Notes under the pieces: model-generated | The model's input: the letters and a program-made list of their open reading frames with translations, nothing else | Told to the model about the DNA's origin: nothing | Database searches by the model: none | NCBI GenBank assembly: GCA_963850095.1 | Contig: CAWKJX010000008.1 | Span: 62,001 to 126,000, forward strand | Reading direction: 5' to 3' | Source of the DNA: Bog-473 sp963850095 | Lineage (GTDB): Bacteria; Actinomycetota; Acidimicrobiia; Acidimicrobiales; RAAP-2 | Length of the DNA stretch: 64,000 nucleotides | Shown: positions 46,757 to 55,823 of the stretch, in pieces | Layout of the letters: each line of letters begins with the position of its first letter | How positions within the stretch are numbered: position 1 is the stretch's first letter | Program-made: the position numbers and the translations under genes

Positions 46757-47429
46757 TCATCGCACAAGCTCATTGATGATCCGACCCCGATCCAGCTCGA
46801 CCACCCGAGGGAACGCGCCAACGATCTCAGGGTCGTCCGAAGCAACGACGACGATGTTCGGCCCGGCCGCATGGGCCATCAGGAGTCCGAGCACGATCTC
46901 CCGGTTCCCCGGGTCGAGTTCAGCCGTCGGCTCGTCCGCGATCAACACCACGGGGTCGCCGGCTAGCGCTCGCGCAATGCCCACCCGCTGATGCTCTCCG
47001 CCGGACAAGTCCTCCACAGGCCGGGTGGCCAGGTCGGCCAATCCGACCGCGGTCAGTGCTCGCAACGAACGGTCCCCGATTTCAGTTCGGCCCAGACCGC
47101 GAGCCTGCAGTGGCAGCGCGACGTTCTCCTCTGCCGTAAGACCCGCCACCAGCCCGTGGGTCTGAAGGATCAGTCCCACAGGTGTCGCCGGCCCAGGAAC
47201 GAACGGCCGACCATTGAGGAGCACCTGGCCCCGCGTCGGTACAAGCGCTGCCGGCGAGCACCAGACAAAGAACCGTCTTGCCCGAGCCCGAGGCGCCGGT
47301 GAGGCCTACCGGAGCGCCCGCACCTATCAGGAGGTCGATTCCCTCCAGCACGCCGTGGCCGCCCAGGACGACGCCTCCATGCTGGACCTCTAGGGTCCTC
47401 TCCCGCTCCGCCAGTTCTTCGCTCCTCAC
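46757..47429 (-). CDS. ABC transporter ATPase, MacB/LolD type (frameshifted; H-loop His missing)
   Basis: About 223 aa. Walker A TGASGSGKT, signature LSGGEHQRV, Walker B VVLIADEPTAELD. The H-loop histidine is absent: the position reads VVVASDDPE instead of VTHD. One extra base near 47245 separates LCLVLAG from LVPTRGQVLLNGRP. ATG 47429 overlaps the stop of the other ATPase gene (ATGA). It works with the FtsX-type permease and the other ATPase, most likely as the degenerate-site partner of a heterodimer. Confidence 0.83.
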
Positions 47430-48311
47430 GGATCCACCTGACGACTGCGCAGTTCCACCCCGTGCGGTCCGCGGATCACCTGCACACGGGTATTCGGAGG
47501 CAGGATCTCCAAGACATCAGGCGGAAGCTGTATCGATCCGGAGCCGTCCACGACCGCATACTCCTCACCGCTTTGTCCTTCCGCGCCCACCCGCCCGTCG
47601 CGGATGGTGACGGTCCGTGGAAACAGCATGGCAACCGTCGGGTCATGCGTGACGATCACCACCGTGGTGCCGAACTCCGCGTTGATGCGCTGGAGAAGAC
47701 GAACGACATCGATGCTCGCATCGTGTGAGAGCTGCGACGTCGGCTCGTCTGCCAACAAGAGACGAGAACCGGAACCTACGCCCGCGACGACGGCAATTTG
47801 TTGCTGAAGCCCACGCGGCAACTCCGCCAGTCCGCTCGCTGGCCAGCTCCTCGAGGCCCAGCATGCCCAGCAGCTCCTCGGGCTCCCACGGGGGACTATG
47901 GCCTCGAGAGCGTGCCGCATGCTGGGAGAACCAGACGTTCTCCATGGCCGTCGCGAAGAGCAAGACGTTGGGGGAGGTGCCTTGGACGATGTGGCTGATT
48001 TCACCGGCGCGCAGCGCACGGCGTTCTGCTGCCGTCAAGCGCCCGAGATCGCGGCCCCCCACCATCACGATTCCGGCCGACGCCTGGATGAGTCCTGCCA
48101 TCAGGCGTAACACCGTGGTCTTGCCCATTCCCGACGGACCGAGCAGCGCCACCATTTCGCCTGGCTCAATGTCGAGATCGACCCCTCGGAGCGCCACCAC
48201 GTCCCCTCCTGCTCTCCGATAGAGATGCACCACGCCGAGCAGTCGCACCGACGCACCTCCCTGGGTGGGGAGTTGGGTGCTGCTTTGGAGGGATGCGGGC
48301 TCCTGCCTCAC
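47426..48311 (-). CDS. ABC transporter ATPase, MacB/LolD type with C-terminal extension (frameshifted; signature degenerate)
   Basis: About 294 aa. Walker A GPSGMGKTT, Walker B LLLADEPTSQ, H-loop VIVTHDP intact. The signature is LPRGLQQQ rather than LSGGQ. One extra base near 47822 separates LEELAS from SGLAELPRGL. The last 60 residues form an extension (GSIQLPPDVLEILPPNTRVQVIRG) resembling an AbrB/PrlF-like strand segment. GTG 48311 overlaps the permease stop (GTGA), so the three genes form one translationally coupled operon. Confidence 0.83.
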
Positions 48312-51300
48312 GCCTGGGTTCCACCAAGCCGGTCTGCCGAGGCATCTCGGACAAAGACGGTTGCACCGAGACCGACAAGAATGGCCAGCGCCAACACGAG
48401 CGCACCGAGGGTTACCGCAAGGAGCAGTACAGGTAGCCCCAGCTCAATGGGTGGGCCTGGACCCAAGGCTACGAACTCGGGAACCGATTTGAGCGCGAAG
48501 ACAGCCGCCACGACGCCAGCGACAGCCCCCAGGACCACTCCGGTTCCCAGGGTCAGACCCATTTCAGCCTCGAGCGAGTGACGCAGTGATGCGGCCGGCA
48601 CACCGACCGCACGCAGGGCGGCGAGCTCCCCTTTCCGTTGCCGGGCTCCGGCTGTTACCGCGAACGCCGTTGCGCCAAGCGCCAGCGCGGCGGCCGCAAT
48701 AGCCGATATGAAGAACAGCGTGTAAGCAAGCTCTACGCCGCCATGGATCGACGCCCTCTCACGACCGCTGGCGCTATCGACGCTCACGACCGAGACGCCC
48801 AGTTCCGCAAGGCGCGACACGAGACCCGGTGGAGCTGTGTCAGAAAGCCACACTTCGGTGGTGTCGTTCGTAAACGGCCCGGCCATAAGGCGCTGCGCCA
48901 TTCCGAGGTCGACCAGCGTCGCATCATCGCCGAGCGCCGGCAGCGCCGGGACCTGGGCGATCGCTTGCCCTCTGACCGTGCTTCCGTCGAGGCCGGCCAA
49001 CAACAGCCCTGACTCTGAGCCAATGGAGCTCGTGGGCGTGACCACCGCAGGCAACTGGCGCGGCACGTCCGCTGGGGCGATCGTGACCGGCGCCCCGTCA
49101 GGGGCGAGGTCCACTACCGCGCGAAGTCCCCGTGGCCCCGAAGTGAGCCGTGCTCCACCGGAAGGGTTGTACCAGCGATGCGCGTCGGTCAAGCCCGCTC
49201 CAAGTGGCTCCCAGTTCCCCGAGGGCGAGCGAACCGAGAGCGAGGTGACGACGACATCCGCCGACCCCGTTGGTGTCACGGATGTCACGGTCGGGGCCCA
49301 GGTGAGAGCCAGATCAACGAAGCGGCATCCTGCTGGACAGACACCCTGCAGTGAACCCTGGTAGGTCGACCGACCCGAGGAGAGGCTTCCGAGCGTCACT
49401 TGTTGCGGGGTTTGGAAGCCTACGTCGAAGAGGTCAAGCGACAGCTGGGGAGACGGCTGTGCCGCCACGGATGCCTCCACGGTGACACGCACGGTTGTCC
49501 CCGACACGATCACTGACGGGGCGAGGTGGGATGGGACGAGTTGGTTGGCGATCTGGTCGACTCCTGCTACACCGAGGCCCGGGGGCCACGAGATCACACC
49601 TTTCATGCGGCTCGAGTCGACCGCCAGCGTTGTCCCGTTACTTGCATTCTCCACCACCGCAGCCATCGCCGATCGACCCGAAGGGTCCGCATTACGCACG
49701 GCTGAAAGAAAATCCACGCCGGGCCGCACCGCGACGGTGAGGACTTTCGCCGCGCCGACGTCGAACTCGCTCTGCACCGCCCGATTGTGTACGGCAATCG
49801 CCCAACCGCTTATGCCGAACACGGTCAGTCCCACCGCAATGCTGAGCAGCATCACCTGTGGCACGAACTCCCGCCGTCGCGCCACCCGGCGCGTGGCGAG
49901 CCCTAACGCAAGTTTCTGGGAGTTGGAGGTGTATCGAAAAGTGGACCGAAGGATCGGGGGGAGTAGCCGAGCTCCAAGGATGCCCACGGCCAAGGCCAGC
50001 AGCCCAGGCGCGAAAGCGGCCAAGGGATCGGTACGAGACCCGCTGGTCGTCCCCGAGACCCCGGCGAGAGCGAGTTCTGCGAACGCAGCTCCTGCAATGG
50101 CAACGGCGGCGACCTCGGCCACAATCGTCCACGTCGAATACTTCTGGGCGTTCGAGCGGCTGCCGGATGCCGAAGTCTCTTCGACGGCGGCAAGCATCCG
50201 GCGTGTACCTAGGAAGGTGGCCCCTATCCCGAAGAGCCCGGTTGCGATCGCCGCCCCAACGGCGAGCAGGGTGACAGACGCCCCGATCCCTGACCCGAAG
50301 AGGCTGGACGCTCCAACCAGCATGACCAACCAGGCGATGAGAAGACCCACCGGCACCGCGGCAACGACGATCGCTGTCGGCTCCATCATGGCGACCGCGA
50401 TTGTGCTGCGTTGCCGAAACCCACGAATGGCCGCGAGCCGGACGTCCGGCTCGCGCTCGGCTGCAGTGCGAGCAGACACGAAATAGAGGACGTAAACGGC
50501 CAGAAGGACGAGCTGAAGGTCGATGACCGCCACGATGGTCGTCGTGGTGTGCCCTATCGCAGTGGCCTGCGAGAGCACTTGGAACAATTGCGTCGACACG
50601 ACGATTCCGTGCTTGGCCAGAAGGTCGCTCCGGTACTCCTTCACGGACGATTCGAACGCCGCAACATCGTTCACAGCAAGTGACCCCAGCCGATAGGGCA
50701 CCTGCACCATGTACGAGATGAGAGCGGAAGGCGCAACCGTCCGAACGGTCTGCGCGCTCGCGAATACGGCATCGAGTTCGGGCCTTGCCGGGGAACCCTC
50801 CCCGAACGCGAATAGGTTCACCCCCCACCAGTAGGGAGCCGCAGGGTTGCCGGCACGGTAAAGCCCCACAATCGCAAGAGACAGCACTCGACGCGAGTGG
50901 GTTGACGTTGTCACCAACGTCTGACCGAGCTTGAGCCCCAGTTCCTGCGCGCTGCGGGTGCTCAGCACGACCGTGCCCTCCTGTTCGGCACAGTGACCCG
51001 CCACGATTTCGAGGTGAGCACATACTCCCGAGCGCGAGACCAAACTGGCTGTGAAGGGCTGACTACCCGCTACAGAGGTCAGACCGGCGAGGTCGGTAGA
51101 TATCGGATTCCCGAACCATCTCCGAGATTGTGGAACAGAGCCTGCCGCGCTCAGCAGTCGAGTAGGGGATCCGTTTCCCGAGTTCGCTTCGAACGTGAGT
51201 CCCGTGTTGCCGGTCGGTGCATCTCTCAGCACGCCGTTCAGGATGGACTGATCCGCGCTGTGGAGGTACATCGGGCCGAAGGCGCCGGCGGCAACGGCGA

Positions 51301-51406
51301 ACACCGCAACGGCGAACATGGCCAGGGAAGTCCCCGCCCTCCAACGTAGGCCGGAAAGCAGGAGGGCCAGCCGGAGACGACGGTTGCCCACGGCGTGTCT
51401 CGTCAC
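48308..51406 (-). CDS. FtsX-family ABC permease, large
   Basis: 1032 aa membrane protein of the MacB/LolC-E type. An N-terminal membrane segment (about 26-46) is followed by an extracytoplasmic region of about 230 residues. A first FtsX domain with several segments follows at about 285-410 (VIDLQLVLLAVYVLYFVSA; AVPVGLLIAWLVMLVGASSLFG). More membrane segments are near 435-560, then a second large extracytoplasmic part (about 560-890), and a C-terminal FtsX domain (about 895-1020). It probably acts in lipoprotein or cell-envelope transport or in mechanotransmission; no substrate can be inferred. GTG 51406 is used. Confidence 0.88.
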   Translation of the reverse strand: MTRHAVGNRRLRLALLLSGLRWRAGTSLAMFAVAVFAVAAGAFGPMYLHSADQSILNGVLRDAPTGNTGLTFEANSGNGSPTRLLSAAGSVPQSRRWFGNPISTDLAGLTSVAGSQPFTASLVSRSGVCAHLEIVAGHCAEQEGTVVLSTRSAQELGLKLGQTLVTTSTHSRRVLSLAIVGLYRAGNPAAPYWWGVNLFAFGEGSPARPELDAVFASAQTVRTVAPSALISYMVQVPYRLGSLAVNDVAAFESSVKEYRSDLLAKHGIVVSTQLFQVLSQATAIGHTTTTIVAVIDLQLVLLAVYVLYFVSARTAAEREPDVRLAAIRGFRQRSTIAVAMMEPTAIVVAAVPVGLLIAWLVMLVGASSLFGSGIGASVTLLAVGAAIATGLFGIGATFLGTRRMLAAVEETSASGSRSNAQKYSTWTIVAEVAAVAIAGAAFAELALAGVSGTTSGSRTDPLAAFAPGLLALAVGILGARLLPPILRSTFRYTSNSQKLALGLATRRVARRREFVPQVMLLSIAVGLTVFGISGWAIAVHNRAVQSEFDVGAAKVLTVAVRPGVDFLSAVRNADPSGRSAMAAVVENASNGTTLAVDSSRMKGVISWPPGLGVAGVDQIANQLVPSHLAPSVIVSGTTVRVTVEASVAAQPSPQLSLDLFDVGFQTPQQVTLGSLSSGRSTYQGSLQGVCPAGCRFVDLALTWAPTVTSVTPTGSADVVVTSLSVRSPSGNWEPLGAGLTDAHRWYNPSGGARLTSGPRGLRAVVDLAPDGAPVTIAPADVPRQLPAVVTPTSSIGSESGLLLAGLDGSTVRGQAIAQVPALPALGDDATLVDLGMAQRLMAGPFTNDTTEVWLSDTAPPGLVSRLAELGVSVVSVDSASGRERASIHGGVELAYTLFFISAIAAAALALGATAFAVTAGARQRKGELAALRAVGVPAASLRHSLEAEMGLTLGTGVVLGAVAGVVAAVFALKSVPEFVALGPGPPIELGLPVLLLAVTLGALVLALAILVGLGATVFVRDASADRLGGTQA

Positions 51407-51915
51407 CCGCCTCGAACTCGGAGAGTACTTCGAGGATCGCCGCTTCGTAACGGGCGTTCCGTCTTGTCATCGCCTCGTAGGGCGGTTCTGACCACACGCC
51501 GCGGTCCAACCTCGATCATGTGGTGGTGCGCGCCCGCGAATCGGGGAGGCCTCTCGAGATCTGTTCAGCCGAGCCCGGTGGTCTCATGGTCGATCACCGT
51601 ATCAACGAAGAGAATTCCGTACGGGTCAGGAAGTGAGGCAGTTCGCCCCTTGGCGACCTGGTTCGTGCTGGTGGGATTCTCCGGGCGATCGGATGCAGGT
51701 GATACGCGACAGGTCCGACCACGATCTGTTCGGTGAAGCACGCCGATCACGGCGTCATACCAGCGGATCCGGGCCGCCCTCGAAGTGCCTGTGGTCGACC
51801 CGGTTCATTCCCGTATTTGCGCCTCGACCGTCGCCCGCGGATCCCGAAGGACCCCAACTCGAGGCCCTATCCGAAGGCCGTCGTCAAGCCTCAAGGGACG
51901 GCGCTACGTCGTTCA
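51407..51915. other. 509-base gene-free stretch
   Basis: Upstream of the FtsX operon and downstream of the UBP zinc-finger gene, both on the minus strand. I see no convincing gene. A 61-codon minus frame at 51565-51750 and a short minus frame ending in a GTGA overlap with the permease start (MVRTALRGDDKTERPLRSG...) lack family similarity. The region should contain the operon promoter, but no clear boxes were found. Confidence 0.4.
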
Positions 51916-52260
51916 CTAATCCACCAACAGTTCTTGCCAGTTGGCCGGGACCCGCCCGGCCGGGCCGGGCACGGGTTGGTCGAGGGGATGATGTTCCGGG
52001 GGCGCGAGGTTAGGCCCCTCCAGGTATTCGTTCGTCTGGTAATTCCAGAACCAATTCTCTCCCGGCTCGAAGCTGCGGATGACTGGGTGACTCGATGCAT
52101 TCGCGTGCGCGGTTGCGTGTTGACTGGGTGAGTTGTCGCAACAGCCAATGTGGCCGCACTCCGCACACCTTCGTAGGTGGAGCCACCAGCCTCCGGCCTC
52201 GAGACACTCCACACAACCGGTCCCGCTCGGCGGGACCTCTGGATCCAACGCATTGGTCAC
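51916..52260 (-). CDS. UBP-type zinc finger protein
   Basis: 114 aa. A single zf-UBP domain fills residues 14-75: GCVECLEAGGWWLHLRRC, then CGHIGCCDNSPSQHATAH and HPVIRSFEPGENWFWNY. Cys and His ligands are all present. In eukaryotes this fold binds the free C-terminus of ubiquitin. Bacterial single-domain versions occur in actinobacteria and have no proven partner. GTG 52260 is preceded by AGGAGG at seven bases, an excellent ribosome site. Confidence 0.88.
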   Translation of the reverse strand: MTNALDPEVPPSGTGCVECLEAGGWWLHLRRCAECGHIGCCDNSPSQHATAHANASSHPVIRSFEPGENWFWNYQTNEYLEGPNLAPPEHHPLDQPVPGPAGRVPANWQELLVD

Positions 52261-52413
52261 GTTTGCACCTCCTGCTAGGTATCTCTCGACGGTCAGGGAA
52301 GGGGCAGTTGGCCGTCCGGCGCAACCCCCGCCCCTGGATTGCCACCAAGAAGAGCCGCTCTGTCCTCACATGAGGGTCACCGGATACAGACCATCACACG
52401 ACCATACCGACAT

Positions 52414-52447
52414 GTTGCATTGGCCGACCAGGGTGCGTCAATGCAAC
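52414..52447. promoter_or_regulatory. inverted repeat in a 352-base gene-free divergent region
   Basis: GTTGCATTG (52414-52422) and CAATGCAAC (52439-52447) are perfect 9-bp inverted arms separated by 16 bases. They lie between the UBP zinc-finger gene and the DksA-like gene. Centre-to-centre spacing of 25 bases would suit a dimer of dimers or a looped operator. Nothing else was seen in 52261-52612 apart from TAGAAT near 52574, a possible -10 for the DksA-like gene. Confidence 0.5.
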
Positions 52448-52612
52448 GGAGAGATCGACCCCCTAGGATCGCCGGAGCGGCTCGCCGCTCGTCTGAACCC
52501 TGCTCCCCGCTTCAGCCATTGTCCGTCAGCACTGCGGTCCCGGCTTCCGGGTGGCGGACCGGTCTCACCAACGTAGAATTTCCAGCGGATCCAACGAAGA
52601 TTGAGAGCACCC

Positions 52613-52951
52613 ATGGAACATGCGAAGGCGAAGGAGTTGCTGCGCACGGAGCGTCTCCGTGTCGAGCACCTGCTTACGGACATGAATGAAGTCGGGGGCG
52701 CTGACCGAACCGCCGCGGATCAGCCCGGGGACATGTTCGACTCGGCGGAACCACTCACCGAGGAACGCACCGACGACTCGGTCAGGGTGGAGTTGCAAGA
52801 AAGGTTGGCCGCGATCGACCGAGCGGAACAGCGACTCGAAGATGGCAAATTCGGCTACTCGGTTCGCAGCGGGCAGCCAATTCCCGACGACCGCCTCGAA
52901 GCCGACCCGGCCGCGGAGTTGACCGTAGAAGAGGCGCGGCAGGTCACCTGA
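52613..52951 (+). CDS. DksA/TraR-like protein lacking zinc-finger cysteines
   Basis: 112 aa. A helical N-terminal part (AKELLRTERLRVEHLLTDM; acidic coiled-coil tip DQPGDMFDSAEPLTEERTDD) is followed by the family C-terminus GKFGYSVRSGQPIPDDRLEADPAAELTVEEA. In DksA that segment carries CxxC…CxxC. Here both Cys pairs are replaced (S-V-R-S and E-E-A), so no zinc can bind. It may still enter the RNA polymerase secondary channel or act as a small stress protein. ATG 52613. Confidence 0.78.
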   Translation: MEHAKAKELLRTERLRVEHLLTDMNEVGGADRTAADQPGDMFDSAEPLTEERTDDSVRVELQERLAAIDRAEQRLEDGKFGYSVRSGQPIPDDRLEADPAAELTVEEARQVT

Positions 52952-53028
52952 GCCGAATCCCCTTGAGACCAAAGACCTCTTCCACTCTCTCTGGAGAAGC
53001 ACACTCTGAGACCCACGGAGGAAGCAAT

Positions 53029-53496
53029 ATGCCAACTGACCCCCTCGTGCAGCCGTGGGCCATTCGTTCCGCACTGGTCGCCGTAGCCGACCTCGATCGA
53101 TCTGTCTCGTTCTACCGCGAGCTTGGCCCGTTCGAGGAGCTTGCCCGTGAGGGCGCAGTCGCCATGCTCGGTACCGCGTCACCCGCGTCCATCGCCCTTA
53201 TCCTTCGGGAGACACAGAGCATTCATCACACTCGCCACGGCCCACAGTCTCTCGGTGTCCGGTCGATCACCTTCAACGTCTGGTCGTCGAGCGAGCTGGA
53301 TCGGATTGAGTCTGTTCTTCATGGACGTAATCTCCTTACGTTTCGTCGGGAGATCGCCGACGGGGCATGCGAACTCGTACACGGGCGGGATCCGGACAAT
53401 CAGCCGTTGGCGTTCGTGTACTACGCCGAAGACAAGCCGCTCGGACCTGATTACTACCGAGCGGTCACGAATCTGGTTTATTCCCTGGACGCTTGA
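53029..53496 (+). CDS. VOC-family (glyoxalase fold) protein
   Basis: 155 aa. The opening module is IRSALVAVADLDRSVSFYRELGPFEELAREG, and the second includes GVRSITFNVWSSSELDRIESVL. It ends LGPDYYRAVTNLVYSLDA. ATG 53029 has GGAGGAAG upstream, an ideal ribosome site. The stop overlaps a possible TTG of the amidase gene, so the two are probably cotranscribed. Activity unknown. Confidence 0.83.
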   Translation: MPTDPLVQPWAIRSALVAVADLDRSVSFYRELGPFEELAREGAVAMLGTASPASIALILRETQSIHHTRHGPQSLGVRSITFNVWSSSELDRIESVLHGRNLLTFRREIADGACELVHGRDPDNQPLAFVYYAEDKPLGPDYYRAVTNLVYSLDA

Positions 53497-53609
53497 CCGG
53501 GCACGGAACGGTGCGCGATGGGGATCTCACGGAACTCCTTCAAATGACCGGAGACGGCGACGAAAGGTCGACCCCGCGACCGCTCGTACAAAATTTGGCT
53601 GGTCCATCC

Positions 53610-55076
53610 ATGGCTCTTGATCCCTCTCCCACCACGGCGGAACTCGCCTACGCCAGCGTCGGCGAACTTCGGTCTCGGCTGGGTGCCGGCGAACTGACTT
53701 CGAACGAGCTCGTCGGGACCCTGCTCCGACGAATAGAGGCCATCGATGCACCGGGTTCGTCGACGGCCCTACGTTCCGTGTTGGCCGTGTCCGATAGTGC
53801 CTTGGAAGAAGCTCGCGACTCGGATGAGCGGCGCCGGGCCGGGGACCCCGTCGGAGCGCTCGAAGGCATTCCGGTCCTCATCAAGGACAGCATCGAAGTG
53901 GCGGGGCTCCCCTCGTGCGCCGGCGCCACGAGCCTGCTCGGGCGACCACCAGCGGGGGACGCCCCCTTGGTGGCCCGGATTCGAGCCGCCGGTGCTGTGG
54001 TGCTCGGCACGACGAATCTCTCGGAGTGGGCCAACATTCGTTCGCCCCGCTCCAGCGGTGGTTGGTCGGCCGTCGGCGGCCTGACCGGCAACCCGTGGGC
54101 CCTCGACCGCAACGCCGGCGGTTCTTCGTCGGGGTCGGCGGCTGCCCTGGCCGCCGGCCTGGCACCGCTCGCCGTCGGTACCGAGACGGACGGGTCGATC
54201 ACCTGTCCCGCGTCGCTCAATGGCGTGGCTGGGATCAAACCCACCGTCGGGCTCGTCCCCACCGCGGGAGTGGTGCCCGTCAGCCACAGCCAAGACAGCC
54301 CGGGGCCGATGGCCCGCCGCGCCAGCGACGTCGCCATTTTGCTCGAGGTCGCAGGGTCCGTGGTGGGCGTCGCGGAACGGGTGGCCCAAGGTGTCCACGG
54401 GCTGCGGGTCGGAGTCGCCCGGGACTGGCGGACCGGCCACCCGGCCACCGACGCCTTGTTCGAGGAGATTGTCGAGGAGATCCGTGGTTCGGGTGTCGAA
54501 GTAACGGACGTCTCGCCGGCTCTCCCGCACGATGGGGTCCATGCCGACGAGTTGACCGTTCTCCTGTGCGAGCTGAAGGACGGAATGGACCACTACATGC
54601 GTAGTCGAGGACCGGGAGGACCACAGAACCTGGCCGAAGTGATCGCCTACGAGGACGCCCACGCGGAAACTGAGCAGGCGCACTTCGGGCACGAATTCTT
54701 CGAACGGGCAATGGGGCTCGGTGGTTGCGGCTCCGACGCGTATCGAGAGGCTCGGGCCCGCAACCTGGCCTGGGCGCTCGAGACCTGCCTCGAACCGGTC
54801 ATGGATGGAGTCGACCTGTTGATCGCCGCGACCTACGGTCCGGCCTGGAAGTCGGACTTGATTTTGGGTGGTCACCCGGCGGCAGCCTCGCCCGCCACCA
54901 CGGCACCGGCGATAGCGGGCTGGCCCATCGCCACCGTGCCGATGGGCACGGCTGAAGGCTTGCCGGTGGGACTCGGCATTATCGGGCGGCCGGGATCCGA
55001 GGCCCTGATGTTGGCACTGGGAGCTGCCGTCGAGCAACCGGCGCTGCCAACATGGATCGATCCAAGAAGAGGCTGA
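53610..55076 (+). CDS. amidase (amidase-signature family)
   Basis: 488 aa hydrolase of the Ser-cisSer-Lys type. The catalytic Lys is in GIPVLIKDSIEV, the Ser pair in NAGGSSSGSAAALAAGLAPLAVGTETDGSI (read in continuous frame), and the oxyanion region GVAGIKPTVGLVP. It cleaves an amide to acid and ammonia; the substrate is not defined. ATG 53610 gives the usual length. In-frame TTG 53493 and ATG 53544 upstream would add 39 and 22 residues. Confidence 0.88.
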   Translation: MALDPSPTTAELAYASVGELRSRLGAGELTSNELVGTLLRRIEAIDAPGSSTALRSVLAVSDSALEEARDSDERRRAGDPVGALEGIPVLIKDSIEVAGLPSCAGATSLLGRPPAGDAPLVARIRAAGAVVLGTTNLSEWANIRSPRSSGGWSAVGGLTGNPWALDRNAGGSSSGSAAALAAGLAPLAVGTETDGSITCPASLNGVAGIKPTVGLVPTAGVVPVSHSQDSPGPMARRASDVAILLEVAGSVVGVAERVAQGVHGLRVGVARDWRTGHPATDALFEEIVEEIRGSGVEVTDVSPALPHDGVHADELTVLLCELKDGMDHYMRSRGPGGPQNLAEVIAYEDAHAETEQAHFGHEFFERAMGLGGCGSDAYREARARNLAWALETCLEPVMDGVDLLIAATYGPAWKSDLILGGHPAAASPATTAPAIAGWPIATVPMGTAEGLPVGLGIIGRPGSEALMLALGAAVEQPALPTWIDPRRG

Positions 55077-55135
55077 CGCGCGGCAACCATCGTCATCCTC
55101 CTTGTCGTGACCGGATCACCGATGAGGGAGCGAGT

Positions 55136-55823
55136 TCAGAATCCGAGCGATTGATTCACCAAGATCGCAGTGATTCTGCCGGGGACAATCACCTTGTTGA
55201 TGATGAGGACGTTGTTCACTCCGCTGGGGACGCCGTAGGCCAGCTTGGCCCGCCGGTCCTCGAGGGGAAAGCAGTATTCGTAAATGCGTCGCAGCCCGGT
55301 GGTGAGATCGGGAACGATCTTCTGCGCTCCGATGACCAGTATCACGTGCCCGGCGCCGGAAGCGATCGGACCGAGCTGACTCCCACTCGCCGACGCAATA
55401 AGAAGAGAGCCCTCCTCCGTGAGGGCGTGGACACTCCCGACGACCCAATCGGGCGAAGCGGAGAGCTGGCGCATCTCACGACGCTGCATTTCGCGATCCA
55501 TCTGATAGAGACGGGGGCGAAGCGGCTGATACTGCCGCGATCGTTCGATGTCCTCGGCGATGCCGATGACTTCAAGCGTGCTGGAGGTGTTGTTGTAGAC
55601 CTCGGCCCCCACTGGAAGGAGGGAGCGCACGGCGTCTCTCGCCTCCTCGCGCGGAGTCGACCACGGTGCACGTGATCCCGTTGTCTTCGAGGGCGCTCGC
55701 GACGGCGCGGACCTGCTCTCTCGGGGATACTCGAGAGAACTCCGCCTCTGCCTCCCGGCTGGGACCCGCCACCGAAGGATCGCCTGGTGGGTCAGCCGTC
55801 GGTGGAGCGGGCACCTCACTCAC
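55136..55823 (-). CDS. LUD-domain protein (LutC/YkgG-like, frameshifted)
   Basis: About 228 aa. LUD domain: EVYNNTSSTLEVIGIAEDI, then ALTEEGSLLIASASGSQLGPIASGAGHVILVIGAQKIVPDL in continuous frame. LutC-type proteins support lactate utilisation with LutA and LutB, which are not present here. The frame breaks near 55655 (…GITCTVVDSA, then EEARDAVRSLLP), one extra base. GTG 55823 overlaps the stop of the TrxR-like gene, so the pair is coupled. Function in this context is open. Confidence 0.8.

Noticed and set aside
47426..48019. Short ATPase-like frame as a separate gene
   Set aside because: It lacks Walker A and begins in the middle of a domain. It is the second half of the frameshifted ATPase that starts at 48311.
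51565..51750. 61-codon minus-strand reading frame
   Set aside because: No recognisable domain, no ribosome site and no conserved neighbour relation. Kept only as a remark in the gap entry.
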